Assembly (NCBI GenBank): GCA_040954595.2
Contig: CM082591.2
Span: 806,001 to 870,000, forward strand
Source of the DNA: Balanoglossus misakiensis
Taxonomy: Eukaryota > Hemichordata
DNA length: 64,000 nucleotides
Direction: 5' to 3'
Shown here piece after piece: positions 27,401 to 39,769 of this stretch. The position numbers were made by a program, and so were the translations under genes. The notes below the pieces were generated by a model. That model saw only the letters and a program-made list of their open reading frames with translations. It was not told the DNA's origin and did no database searches. Every line of letters begins with the position of its first letter. Position 1 is the stretch's first letter.

Positions 27401-28174
27401 ATATTGAATGGCGACGATGGACTGTTGCTATGGAAACATGACGAAGATCAAACTTAGCCGGAAGATAGAATTATCAGTGAGGCAATGTCACATGCATGCA
27501 TGGGTGTAAAATCAATCATTGACGTTAATACTGTTTATTATTTATTTATTTTGTATTTGCCATTTTCTTTGTACATTGTGTCTATTTAGCCAATAGTACT
27601 TGAATGAAACGCGTACATATAGGAAATAAATCTTCGGTTTTCCCAGTGTGTTATCCATGTTCACACAAATGTATTTTTGATATCTACTTTGATTAGCATA
27701 CTCGGTAATTTATGTTATTGTTACTTGTGATAACTGAATAAATAAATACGGAGCCCACACCTCATGTAAAGTTGAAGATCGAGATTCTATTACATTCGTA
27801 ATTTCCTTGAATGTGTTAAAATAACAGTTGAATCCAACGTTCACGTTTCATTTCGAATATCCGTGATGTGTGATGTTAAGGAAAACTTGGTGTAAATCTT
27901 CACCATTTGGCTTGCATAAACACAGGGGAAGAAATTACGGAAAATGCCCACCATTATATGTTTAATTGCATTTCTACAGAGTGAAAACCACGCATGTATG
28001 AACTCAGTTCGATATAAATCCTTAGTCAGGCGTCCTTAGTTTATTTAACGTAATCACTGACCGATTTTAATGAGTATCGCATCAAAATCATTCCTTACAA
28101 TAAAGTATAAAGACACATTACATCTGCAAAAGGGACTAGAAACGCCCCCGCACGTGCGCAAAGTGTCCGTGTCA
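24497..28174. other. Upstream flank of the nuclear receptor; no gene seen
   Basis: This is noncoding between the nuclear receptor start and the 3' end of the first peptide gene. It contains the RORE-like site at 24803-24813 and, near 26400-26440, two GACC/GGTC half-site-like words. The rest is AT-rich and I see nothing else supportable. The 5' UTR and transcription start of the nuclear receptor are not defined. Confidence 0.5.
24803..24813 (-). promoter_or_regulatory. RORE-like element upstream of the nuclear receptor
   Basis: On the - strand it reads TATCTAGGTCA, which fits the monomer site of ROR and Rev-erb receptors, (A/T)A(A/T)NT(A/G)GGTCA, exactly. It lies about 310 bp upstream of the start codon of an NR1-type receptor, so autoregulation is possible. 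An 11-bp match can arise by chance. Confidence 0.35.
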
Positions 28175-28940
28175 TTAGTGGTGAAAGTAGTCCCGGATCC
28201 GGTTCAATAAATGAGAAACAGAATTGGTCAGACTATGCACTCTGCTTCCCTCTCTCTCGTCGTCTATCTCAACTGTTGGTGGCATGTTCACATCCGAGCC
28301 CATATCTTCGATTTCATCTGCCGGTAAGGAAAGCAAAAAGAAAAAACACAGAAATTTAATTCAATACTAGGAATGATTGGAAACAATGAACATCCACCGG
28401 AAGTTGTGCAATGCGTACGTATCACTCCATAATTGAAACGTTCACAATGTGAATAAAATAGTACCCTTTCCTGCTTCTATACAATTCCAATAACTTCAGA
28501 TTTTCGAAGTACAATGTACAAATAGGCCTATATACTTTAGAAAAACCCATAAAACCCATATGACGATCGCTTTGCACGGGAAAAACGATGAACTATATTT
28601 TCCATCTGTCATAATAGTAGCATATGTTTGACCAAAACTTACTGATCATTTGCTGGCGGTCGTGGATGAAATCAACTCGTCTCGGTTTGTTGATAGAGTG
28701 TAGTGTGTTGAATTCGGCGACTGTAAGCGTGTTCTGTCGACGCTTGCCGAACCTCAGTAGTGCTGACGGCATCGTCTTAGGTCTGCTTTCAATGACGGCT
28801 CTGGCCTGCCCCAGTCTTCGCTTGGGACAGCTTGAGCCTTGCCTTCGCATACACCGCTGTGACACATTCGATTCAGCCTCGTGGATGATGAGTGCTGAAA
28901 CTACCACGACAGTAAGAATAACGGATTTGATTGCATACAT
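28175..28940 (-). CDS. Neuropeptide-like precursor 1 (ends LLRF-amide)
   Basis: Secreted peptide precursor, 146 residues, coding exons 28643-28940 and 28175-28317. The exon carrying the ATG starts at 28957 after a strong acceptor (TTCTTTCTTCATTGCAG), so a noncoding 5' exon lies upstream. Residues 1-24 are a signal peptide (MYAIKSVILTVVVVSALIIH). A two-cysteine segment (RCMRRQGSSC) follows, then the basic site KRR, then a peptide ending TMPSALLRFGKR. G-K-R is an amidation plus dibasic cleavage signal, giving LLRF-amide. A linker with PRR and an acidic second exon (NEIEDMGSDVNMPP...) complete it. The donor is ATCA|gtaagt, phase 1. LRF-GKR matches the end of vertebrate kisspeptins, but no other kisspeptin feature is certain. 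Three related genes follow in the window. Confidence 0.8.
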
Positions 28941-28942
28941 GA

Positions 28943-28950
28943 TGACGTCA
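28943..28950. promoter_or_regulatory. Palindromic cAMP-response-type site in the 5' UTR of precursor 1
   Basis: TGACGTCA lies 2 bp upstream of the ATG (minus-strand sense), inside the exon. CREB/ATF factors bind this palindrome, which is common near neuropeptide gene promoters. Here it is downstream of an intron, so it may be coincidental. Confidence 0.25.
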
Positions 28951-30920
28951 CAGGACTCTGCAATGAAGAAAGAACAAAGACATCATTTTCAACCACTCGA
29001 TACATTTGATGTGACATGATTGGAACTTTTGGTGACATTATTGCAATATACTCCTTGTGTGACTCCAGCACAGTTTTCTTTTTCTATCTAGAATACCCAA
29101 ATTCTGTCTTGTCAACACAGCCATTTTGTGTACCACACCCATTTATTGTGAACAGCATCTTCATGAGCTTCCCTATCAACAAAAATAACAGGACTGGATA
29201 TAGTGAAAATGCTGACACTAAAAATAACAGCCATTTTTAACATGCTTCTTGAAGTACATATGTACAACAAGAAACTGCACAGAACAAAATATATATATAT
29301 AACGGCACTGTGTCTTTAAACGTTAGAAGTGTCTCCACATCAATATTTTAAGATATGCACGACGCAGCTACTGTTTCCAGGAAAGATTATGAGTTAAAGC
29401 GATCAATTTAGTGAAGATTAGCGAATTACAGTTATTGTGCCCTGAACGATTTGTCGGTGCTATTTGTCAATCGGAAGAAATGAAAAGACCACCTTTTTCA
29501 AGAAACACGATCCGCAGAAGTTTGACGTGGACACCAGATTTCGGAAACCCACGACATGCAAATATTTATAAGACACCAGCGGCTCCAGTTAATCGTTTTT
29601 CTATCGGTATAACTCCTAAATCTCGGAACATCGTTAAGTGTCAAGTTTCATGGGGTAATGTGCAGTGGCGGTAATAGGAAACGTAAAATCTGTTATTACC
29701 ACCCCTGGCAATCAAAGCGGGGAATTGTGTGTTTTTTATTCATTTAACACAAATAAAAATTTAACACTTGCATTGAAGACTATAAAAAGGGACACTCAGC
29801 GTATCCATCATATAGATGATGGTGACCATGAAACAAGGTGCAAACGATCGATCGACCAGAAGTCGTGGATGAATTTGTTGTAAGTTCGTTTTTTCATATT
29901 TTAGTTCTCTCCGGTTTGCTTGAAATTCTGAGAAACTGTCAGGAAAGGGGTACTTGGTTTAGTTAGATGGGGACTCGCGGTTTCGACTTCGGAATTCGCA
30001 CATCACACGTTTTCATGCTTTCTTGAACTTGCTTGAATGTTGGATACAATTACTAGCTTGGATGGCTGGATTGGTGTTCGTGAGATGTACGGGTAAGCTG
30101 GTCTAAAAACGATAGTTCAGTCGAGCATACTTGTCAGGGCTTTCACGGGAACTTCATGTTCGTACTGGCAAAACTAGACTTTATAATTGGTATTAACAAA
30201 CATGTTCACATAATCGTGTGTTTCTCTACGTCACCTCAGCAAAAAGTGAAGATACTCAGTATTATAGAGCTTGGCAATAGTGGGCTATTTGTATTGTTGA
30301 GTCTGAGCTAAAAACTATAAATTAAATGTTCTTTGTTAAAACTGGTCTAAACGTTAACTCGAAAAACAACGGTCTGAAAATCAAGAAACCCTCTGAAAAA
30401 AACGAGAGGTTTTCGGTGACCTTTTCGGTACCATTGGAAAACCAACTTCACTCTGGGAATAGTCTGTCACTAAACTCTCGACAACTCTTTTTTTAATATT
30501 TTCGTGGTGTATGTATGTAGGCCTATGTGTGTGAGTGACCGTGTGTGTGTGTCAACATGTCTTGTCGACGTCGAAACACCTTAATACTGAGCTTGTCATT
30601 TTTATTTGTGACAAAAAACAAGTACCAGCTGTCAGAGTGTCACCAGTACAGCTGTCAAACCACAACTATAGCTGCAGTGCATTTTGTTTCATGTCACTGT
30701 TATATAGTAACTCTTCAAGTTGAACATTTGTGGGTATCAAGTTGGACGACAGGATACGTTCACTATTTTACGGAAAATTCTGCCCACATGGAAGAAAGAC
30801 ACTGATAATTCTGTCTGCACACTTCATGGCAATGTACGGTTACCTTTTTAACCTTTCAAAGGCGGGCGTGCAAAGCAATCTTATCGATGGCATTTTCAAA
30901 TGTTGTATACGGTCAATCTC

Positions 30921-30943
30921 AGTCTCTCTCTCTCTCTCTCTCT
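30921..30943. repeat. (TC)n microsatellite
   Basis: About ten uninterrupted TC units. Confidence 0.9.
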
Positions 30944-32308
30944 GAACAATGTATCTGGATTGGGGACAATTCTACGTTAAACTTTGTTCTCGCTGTAAGA
31001 GCTAATGGACGAAAACTAAGTGAATCAGTTGTGGTTGGTTGTGGCGAACGATGATATACACTGCTGATCAGTCTGAGTCTTGGTTAGTTCCAGAAAGGCA
31101 TACAACTAAAGAACCAATCATTACTTGTACATAACCTTCTCTAAAGATACGGTTGGACCTTTTTGGGAGACATGACTTACAAACCAAAAGCAAAAGTTGT
31201 GTGGAACAGTCTGGATCAAATCATGCTGAAAAATATTAAAACGAGGACACTGCAACATGTGTTAAGAAAACCCTGGTGGTTATACAATGCCAGACTAAGA
31301 AACGACTCGCCCAGAAAATGCAAACATACATGAAAATACCAACGAGCCCCATGAGATCCTGTGCAACACGGAAGAGGATACACATATCCGGGGCTGGGGA
31401 TATCTTTCTTGGGATTATCCCTGTGATCTTTCAGTCAGAATGAATAATCAATAAACTGGGAGCGTACGTGGAACTAAACACGAGTGTGTTTTGCCCGAAG
31501 CCAGGTTTTGTATGCTTGGGTATTGCATGATCGTGACGCTCTTGGCAACATGTGCAGAACCTGGCGAAGTGAAGACATAGAGGGATTGTTCTGCAAGAAA
31601 TGTGGTGATGCAAAGCGGATATTCATATAGTACATCGCCATGGCAGCTGAGAGCATCAACGCCTAAGCAACTGGGCATTATGAATAAGAGAAAATGATTA
31701 CTTCTTTCTTTGTCCTGATTGGAGTAAATCTTTGCCTCACTCAGTGGGAAGATAAACTGGGGTTATCTGTTATGGACAAGCTTGACAGAAAGATTTGAAT
31801 TTTTTATGTTTAAATTTAACATCAGGCAGAAAGATTATTCGCGAGAAAACAACTTCCTAAGTATAGAAGGTGGCACACAGTTCTGCTTTTGGACGGAAAA
31901 AATCCTGTTGTCGATATCCTAGAAAAATGTCAGCGAATCTTTTCTTCTCAAGGTATATGGGATGGTGTTTTGCACATAAATCAAATCATTCATTCATCAA
32001 CCCACTTTCCAGTTCTTCAGTTTTGTCCAGTTGTACGCTGACTGCTTGTCAGCTACAAACACGGAGACCCTTGAACGATACGATCTGACCAATACAACTG
32101 ACTTACAACAACAATCACAGTTTAACAGCAACATCAGATTTTTATTCAATAAACTTTAAACAGTGACATAACTTAGGGTAGCTCATAAAATTGATGCCAA
32201 TTACCAGCTGTTGGACAACACCTGGAAAAGATCAGAAAAAAGGTAGGTGTTAAGCTTTCATGACCGACATAATTATGAAATAGCCATGTCTAAGTAAATT
32301 AAAATTAT

Positions 32309-32372
32309 GTTGTGTTGTGTTGTGTTGTGTTGCATGCATGCATACATACATACACACACACACATACACACA
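32309..32372. repeat. Compound microsatellite (TTGTG)n-(TGCA)n-(TACA)n-(CA)n
   Basis: Four short tandem motifs abut: TTGTG repeats, then TGCATGCATGCA, then TACA and CA repeats. This is a typical slippage-prone tract. Confidence 0.85.
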
Positions 32373-34021
32373 GGCAAGAAGAAAAGACTAGTATCTAAAA
32401 CCAAACAGACTCAGAGATGTTAATACAATCATACACTATAGAGCATGTGGCAATATGTAATATTTCAAGTTGCATTTTAAAAATATGCCTGAAAACTCAG
32501 ATCACATGGAACCCTTCAATACACATATTGAGTATGTTAATTTTGGGCAACCCCTTTGGATGCATAACCATCTCGTTGATAACTTTACAAATAATTTATA
32601 TGTCAAAATTAGGTCTTTATTCAAGGTGGTTTATGACATTATATGACATACCCTTTATGTGATGTGATTTTTGTCAGAAATTTATACTAATTAGCAAACT
32701 AAGACTATCATCACAGTTGTCTGCTGTTTGACAATGTTTGGTTAATTAATACAAAAAATGATTATTTGTATCTGATTCCTAATTTCAATTTTATGCAAAT
32801 AAATTTGGTTGTCTGTGACTCTAAAATCAAAGAGTTGTATCAGTTTTTTGGGCGAGTGTATGATGGAGTGCTTCTGTAGGGGTGAGAGAGTGGGTTTTGA
32901 ATGGCAACATTTCCTCAAAACGATAACGTGGTACTTGGGCCCACTTGGGTCGGTAGCCATGGCATAAATACTAAAGTATAAATCTCTATAACATCAAAGA
33001 TATGTGTGTCTTGCCTAGAACGATTACTGTGTGTGATTCTCCAAACTTTAGTCTAATCATGATGTTTTGCATGATGTACAGAGAGTGACACAAAGTAACA
33101 ACTACATTGTGCACGCAAGCGCAGACTGGACGACACCCACCCATTATCTAATAACATTATTCTTGTCTCTAAGGCTACATGACCGTTACTCATAATCAAA
33201 TTAACCGAATCAGTGTCCCTTTACACGGACTGTTTCTGTATGCTTTTCTCTCATTAATATGTATGTGAGGTGGCCATCATTCTCAGTGATATGTGCCATA
33301 ATTCCTTGCTATGTAACCATTCTCCTACATCACTTGTGTGTATGTGACCTTTGACCTCATTTAATATGCTGCAGAAAGTGCCACGTGTTGAATAATGTAT
33401 AACTTTAATCAGTCTATAAATTATACCCTACTGCCTATTTAATATTATGTTTATCGTTTACACACCCACAAGTATATATAGATCAAAATTCCTTCTATAA
33501 TTTTGAAAGTTTAATAGTAACGTTCAAGTAGAAGATAAAATATTTACTAGTAAATATTTAAACATTTAAATACTGACTGAACAATAACATAACTGTCTTG
33601 TTGGAATTTTTTATGCGTTTGTTGATCTTGTTCTTTAGTTCAGTCTATTTGAATAAAATACTATTTGAATATAATACTGTTGGAAGTGAATACAAGTTAA
33701 TATATTTCAAAGTGAATACAACACAGTTGTAGTAGTAGTGTAACAGCAATAATAATAACAATTTGTATTAACTTCATATTAGACTTTTATATAATTAATA
33801 AATACTTTTCTATGAAAATTTGCACTTACAAATAATTGACATAACATACACATATGCATGTCAAATCTTTAATACTTGTATGTGTCTATGGAAAATTGCT
33901 AAGTTTTTAGGTCCAAATCAAGTTTTGCATTTCTCATATATGTTTTTTACACTTTTACTTTCATTAAAAACCAAGATGCCATGTCTCATCCAGTCATTAC
34001 TGTTGTCAGACTGATGACGGA

Positions 34022-34665
34022 TTATGCAGTATCTATTTCTCGCGTCAAGTCTACAAGTTTTGCAAATATGCCCCCAAAAGGATTATCGCGTCCATGTTCT
34101 GTTACTGTATTCTTTGAGTCTGAAAAAGGAAGGAACCTTCATGATAAGATACTTTTAAATATTTTCACTAAATTGTAGATTAATAAATTAATTTCAGGCT
34201 TGTGAACTGAAGTGGTAAAAATGAATGTCTAAAGTATGCACAAAGACATTTAAGGATTGCAAGTTAAGTTTGGCATGAAACAAAAATAGGTGCAGAGATT
34301 AACAACAACTTTAACTAGCTTGCCATTTAACAAGATAGGTATTTGTCCTGTGCCTTACCATAATTTCTCCGTTCACGAGTGTTCACGGCCGTGCAGCATC
34401 TATGGGTTGTCAATGTAATGTGACCTCGCTTTAGCACCGTTTCCAAGATGGCGTCACTTCGCTTACCATAACGAGGCAGAGAGAGTGAGCTCGAGCTTTC
34501 TTTCTTCCCCATGTAGAACAGTCTGCGCATGCACCGCACATTGCAGACGTAATCATCAGAACTGTTGACCTGTGACGTCGCTGAGTCGACCATGAGAACT
34601 GCGATGCAAATGGCGATGAGTGCCGGGACAGTCACACAGGATTTTTCTTGATTGTGATGAGACAT
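34022..34665 (-). CDS. Neuropeptide-like precursor 2 (ends LPRY-amide)
   Basis: Secreted peptide precursor, 134 residues, coding exons 34359-34665 and 34022-34119. The exon starts at 34678 after TTTCAGTTTAG, 13 nt before the chosen ATG; the in-frame ATG further upstream lies in the intron. The leader is CVTVPALIAICIAVLMVDSA. Then VNSSDDYVCNVRCMRR carries a C-x3-C pair, YMGKK is a possible amidation/cleavage site, and SSSSLSLPRYGKR gives an LPRY-amide peptide. Downstream are KR and CC. Exon 1 ends AATTATG|gtaagg, phase 1. The second exon, found from the acceptor TTCCTTTTTCAG, encodes DSKNTVTEHGRDNPFGG onward and stops. Its opening resembles exon 2 of precursor 4 (DRNLTEPDKTD). The layout matches precursors 1, 3 and 4, though sequence outside the motifs is very divergent. 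Confidence 0.8.
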
Positions 34666-37454
34666 TCTGCTTGATGTCCTAAACTGAAAGTTCCAAGAAT
34701 GTGAATATTGCTGAGACAAGCAAAGAAACCATACACAAATAAGATCATCTCTGCAATACTGATTTGAACTTATTCAGTAAAGAAGATTCCACAGAAACTT
34801 TTACAATCAAACATGTTATACCCTTGACAAAAATTACATGACATCTTTCTTCAGAAATGAAACTAGCATTATGCCACTGGCATAAGGCAAATGTGTGACT
34901 TTTCCCTGAGCTGTAAAACTCATAATTTTCCCCCAACATTAACTTCTAAGGACTTCAGAAGGAACAGTTGAACTCATATGAAAAGGGCATAGTTTCTTGA
35001 AATCATAGGGTCAGTTTTCATGATTCTAATTGCCTTGTGTCATTTTACCCCACCCCCATGTTTTTTGCTATCCCAACTGGAATCAATGAAAAGTGCAGCG
35101 TGGGATTATTTTTGGTGTATATCAGCCAGGTATTGTAGAACAGCTGATCCCAATTATCCCACATTGACGTTTTTATTATCCAAAGGCTTACAGATGGAGA
35201 ATTATTGAATTCAGACTAAAAAACTTGCAAACTGATAATGTTTTGTACACACAAAATTATGCACATGCGCATAAGATGATCGTAGGACTTTGAAAGATCC
35301 CTGCGTCGGGAGAATACTTTTTCTCCCCATAGACGTGACATGTGACTAGAGAAATGAAACAGGATTAGAAACACAGACATGACTGTTATTGAGACCTGTT
35401 GGATGTATTCGTAAATTATTCATGTAATAAACGCGATGAAAGAGCGGATCAAGTGTTTCTAAAGGTCAATCCATCACAGAGGGGATTATAAACCAGCACA
35501 TGTATGATATATGTGCCTGTGTGCTTGTATATGTGAACGTGTATATAGTTCCCACTACCCGATGGTCACAACTTTATGCAAATCTATCAAACATATATTG
35601 TGTGTCTGGCAGCAGTATTAGAATGATTGCTCTTCTTGGTTCCCGATGCAGAAACTTTGATGTTGAAATAGCGACCAACATCTTAAAAATTAGATTGATT
35701 TTTCGATTGACCTTCTACCACAATAGTTCATCACCCTGCTCCACATTACTATGGAGAGGTCAAATTCTAATGACAAATCCAATTGATGTCTGATATGCTC
35801 ATAGATATTGTCAATCTCCTAAACATGAAGACTCACTCTCCTTTACACGAGGAAGCCTGGATAGAATAGAGCTGTAAAGTTGTAGTTATCAGGTGGCAAA
35901 CTATTAAAGTAATTGAGATAATTCTATACAAGAAGATTCAAGTACAACCATGAATTACACAGCTGTTGTTTCTGCATATTGATGATTCATCAATTATTGG
36001 GAAAATTATATGAAGCAGAAAATTATAGAGATAAATGATTTAATATCCTTTGGGAAAAGCTTCGAAAGTTAATAAAGGGAAAATGTGGTGTCAAGGATGT
36101 GAAGACAGTAACCTACGCTTGTGCATCATTTGCTGCTTCACCTTTCATTTTTAGGTATAAAACAAGAAATGTTGTACACATGGAATGACTGTTTCATCAG
36201 GGCAGGATTTTAGAAATAAAAGATACACTCATACTTAAAGACATCATGTTGGCCCATGCAGAAACAGTTTTGCAACAGTTAAAAGATGGTTGGCATACTG
36301 ACCACCCTTCTCTGTTGCAAAGAAACCACCAGATGGACATTGTAAACTATCTGAGAAATCCCTGATCTCAGTTAGTTGAACATTTGCAAGACAACACGTT
36401 ATGGTCAACATATGTATGTCAGTTGTGTTCAGATTTGCTCCAATGGTCCAGGTGATTTGGTTTTAGTTCTGCTGTTCCAGTAAAATGAATCAGATGTATC
36501 TGTTTAAATTACTAGTCCTTACCCCCAGAAGGTTTTCTTCAATGTGTCAGTGCCCAGAGATGCATTAGTTACTTTCATTTAGTCATGAGTTACTCAAGCA
36601 TTTTCTTAAGCCATGGAATCATTTGTCCATCAGTAATTACCTCCTGGTGATTAAGTGGTGATAAATGGCATTCATAACGAAAAAAAGTTCACAAATAATG
36701 AGAACAAGGCCACTATTTTCACCGGTGATACGAAAGCTACTCTGAATGTTCTATTACTGAAGTACCATTAAAAACACTATGGCCTCCGGGTCATGTTTTT
36801 TTATTATTGAGAGGATGTCTGTCCAAGCAGTTTCCTTTGTTTGCAACAACACAACGCCACCGGGTAAATCGTCATAAATGCAATGTGAATTACATGGAGC
36901 CCTTTATGGATATTGTTCACTTGCACGACTAAACATGAACAAAGAATAATGCTCTCTTTGTCAGTTTTATTTTAATTAGGTTAAGCCCCAATATTGTATG
37001 GTTTTATTGAATAAGTTGTGAGATCAGCGCGGATTGGTTGGGCATGATCAACCAGAAAAAGGGATTCATTTCATGAGTATAATTTAATTGTATTTATCGA
37101 GAAATTACTTATTTATTTAGTCAGTTCAGATATGATGGGACGGGGTTGACCAGATGCTCTAGTTAAGGGTCACACAATTCAAACATTGTGGGAGATGGAG
37201 TGATCGCTTGTTACAGTTGCCTTTCAGTTCAACCAATCTCAAATAATTTACAGTCTTTAATATAACTGTAGCTAACATCAGAGAAATTCCCTGCTCGGTC
37301 ATGATAAGTTGGTTTTCTGTACAATGGGTGGTGTCTTTAATTGTAATCTGAGAAATGGTTGATCAATCACATACAAGAACTGTGAATTTGAAATTGGGGT
37401 AAACATTTTCTCTCACATTTGTCTCATTTTCTTGACACATTAATTGAATTGGAC

Positions 37455-37554
37455 ATATCTATATTGGACAGTTTGCTAATTTAATTTTGCAGGATGAATC
37501 CTAGATATCTATATTGGACAGTTTGCTAATTTAATTTTGCAGGATGAATCCTAG
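37455..37554. repeat. Perfect 50-bp tandem duplication
   Basis: 37455-37504 is repeated without change at 37505-37554; the unit begins ATATCTATATTGGACAGTTT. Identity implies a recent event or an assembly duplication. Confidence 0.9.
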
Positions 37555-37743
37555 ATCCCAAAAGCATGTCAAAATGTCCACATATATATTTTACAATACT
37601 ACCTTGTCAAATATCTAGTTTGTGGAATCTGCAAGTCTTCGGAAAGTGTACTCTATTGCCAAAGTTCCTGGCTTTTGCCACAGAACAACATAGATATAGG
37701 CCATTTTCATTACCTCCTAAATAACCTTACATCTTCTGACTTG

Positions 37744-37841
37744 TATTGGTATTAATTCTAAAACTATATAATTGTGACTGTAGTTGATGAACTATTGGTA
37801 TTAATCCTAAAACTATATAATTGTGACTGTAGTTGATGAAC
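37744..37841. repeat. 49-bp tandem duplication, one mismatch
   Basis: 37744-37792 recurs at 37793-37841 with one change (ATTC to ATCC); the unit begins TATTGGTATTAAT. It lies 190 bp from a second duplication of almost the same length. Confidence 0.9.
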
Positions 37842-38594
37842 TCCAGACTTCATGACAAAGGTGGCTCTTTTTCAAGCCATGTTTTCATACATTTCTTGTA
37901 CAAAATGTAGAATTTTGACAACTCCACACCACAGGAAGTACAATGATGTAAGGTCATAAAGGGGTTAATGAAAGTGACCTATTAGGAAGTTTTGCACATG
38001 TTCATTCAACTGATTGTGAATCAAATGTATAACAACCGGTTCACCCGTTCCAAAATCAATCATCTAAGCATAGTTACAGGGTAAACAGAATGTTACAAGA
38101 CACGATATGAGTCAGAAAAAATCCATCATTTATTTGTTCTTGAAATCAATATAAATAGTGTAATTTGTATTCAACAAAAATTAATCTCATCTTTGTTAGA
38201 ATATTGTGTAAATAGAAATACAGTGTGTTATCATATGAACAATCAGAACATTGTCCTGTGATGTAAGCTGAAGTGTTAAGTTGACAATAAACATAAACAT
38301 TAAACAATTGATAAAGAATGTCAGAGAATAATTGATACAGATTACATCGTTGAAGCAGCATCCATGTGAATATGTTCTTTATTCATGACACTACCAACCA
38401 TTCTTTTGGAAAAGAACCCAACTCTCATGATGGGGTACAGCATTCAGTTTTGGGTACTTTTAGTGTTCGGCTAGATTGCTTGCTTGATGGAAACACAGTA
38501 AGGTGGTGGAGCATGGATCACGTAGCTTGGTACACCATTATTAAATCGCATGACGTCGCTTCAGACAAGAACAATGAGTGCCGTCGTTTTCATT

Positions 38595-39769
38595 TCATTT
38601 CCTTTCATGTTCCATGTCTCCAGACTTGTACAATTCTTCTTGATAATGTGAGATTTGATCTGTAAATGAGAAAAGCAAGTAAGAGAGTCATTGTGTTTTT
38701 TGCTGAATGAACCATCAATATATAAGCAAACTATATGAAGCATATTCAGAATGATATTACTTTCTTAATTTACTCTTTCATGGAATATTAAACTTACTCA
38801 TATAGTATGGATGTATGGCATGTGATGAACCGACTCATGTAATATTTAAGAAATTAATCGATAAGATTGTCACGAAGCGTATCATATGATGATCTAGGTT
38901 AGGACAGTCAGCCGCTGGTTGAAATCAACTGCCAAAACTTGTCCTTTTTTCTTCAGTAGAAATTCAATGTATATTGGTGATTCAAAACAGTTTTTAAAGA
39001 CGGAAAGACAGAAAACGAGATTGTTCGCACATCTCGTCAAATGAAAGTGATATTAGGATTGCCTTACTGCCGGAGCATATTTTCAAATTGCTTCCCCGAG
39101 CGTGCTGACAGTCTAATCATCTACTTGTAAAAAATGCATGCATAGCATACGTATATTGTTGACATATTAATTTAAGTCCCAGGTAGAATTAAATGTTCTA
39201 ATGTACTTGACTGTATTCTTCAGCTAAACACTGGCTATGTCAACATGCTTGAGAAAAGTTGCACAAAGAGCTACAGCTGACATACTATATGGACAACAAA
39301 TATAATAAAAAAACAGGTATACTAATGGAGCTCTGATGAGCTGGTATGAACAGCAAAAATACAAATAGTAAATAGTTACATGACATATGAGCTTTAAGTA
39401 TCGTCAATTTGTTCATCATCAGTTTTATTTGTAAATTGTGCATTTTGTGCAGAATCATGAGCAGATAAACTGTGAACATTGGCAAATGTTCCTACCTGCT
39501 GTTTTGTCATTTTGGTTGAGGTTTCCTTTGATCTGTTTAGTGGATGGATCACGTCTGGCGGTCTTGGGATTTCTTTTGCCAAGTCTTCCTATGTGGTAGG
39601 GTAACTTTGTACTGGATGGTTCTGGCCTTCTCGCCCTGTATCGACCAGAGCATTCGTCGCAGATTGCACAGCTGGCCTCGCAAATAGTAGCTTCTGGCCA
39701 AGCGATGATCTGGCTGAAGAAGACACTTGCCACAACCATTAACGTCATAGATGTAGTCACCCAACCCAT
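38595..39769 (-). CDS. Neuropeptide-like precursor 3 (ends HIGRL-amide)
   Basis: Secreted peptide precursor, 112 residues, coding exons 39496-39769 and 38595-38659. The leader MGWVTTSMTLMVVASVFFSQ is followed by a four-cysteine segment ICEASCAICDEC (C-x3-C-x2-C-x2-C). The basic stretch RYRARR comes next, then PEPSSTKLPYHIGRLGKR, so the predicted mature peptide ends HIGRL-amide. Exon 1 ends ACAGCAG|gtagga, phase 1. The short second exon has a strong acceptor (CTTTTCTCATTTACAG) and reads DQISHYQEELYKSGDMEHE, then RK and stop. The cysteine spacing and the YHI...GKR end match precursor 4, so 3 and 4 are the closest pair. The exact 5' end is uncertain because two acceptors (CTGTAG and GTCCAG) lie upstream of the ATG. 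The second exon has weaker support than the first. Confidence 0.78.

Larger units (their letters stand above)
28958..34021. other. Intergenic DNA between precursors 1 and 2
   Basis: No gene is supported. On + there is a TATA-like word (TATAAAAAGG, about 29781-29790), followed by a short open stretch and a donor-like TTTGTTGTAAGT near 29876-29887. These could be a first exon, but no partner exon was found. Simple repeats include (TC)n at 30921-30943 and a compound (TTGTG)n(TGCA)n(CA)n tract at about 32309-32372. The remainder is AT-rich. Confidence 0.45.
34679..38594. other. Intergenic DNA between precursors 2 and 3
   Basis: No gene is supported. The 5' noncoding exon of precursor 2 should lie here but was not located. 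Two recent tandem duplications occur within 400 bp (37455-37554 and 37744-37841). The rest is AT-rich. Confidence 0.5.

Noticed and set aside
28624-29019. 131-codon + strand frame
   Set aside because: Antisense of precursor 1, whose - strand reading has a leader, cleavage sites and splice sites.
29411-29674. 87-codon + strand frame, partly coding-like
   Set aside because: No start context, domain, signal peptide or splice evidence that I can support.
38540-38556. Alternative acceptor for precursor 3 exon 2 (TCTTGTCTGAAG)
   Set aside because: It gives a 13-codon end with no likeness to the paralogs; the upstream acceptor gives a D-starting exon like 2 and 4.
39285-39485. Open frames just downstream of precursor 3 exon 1, including an acidic one ending TDDEQIDDT
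   Set aside because: Using them would need a 22-bp intron or read-through into another frame; the exon at 38595-38659 has a far better acceptor and phase.
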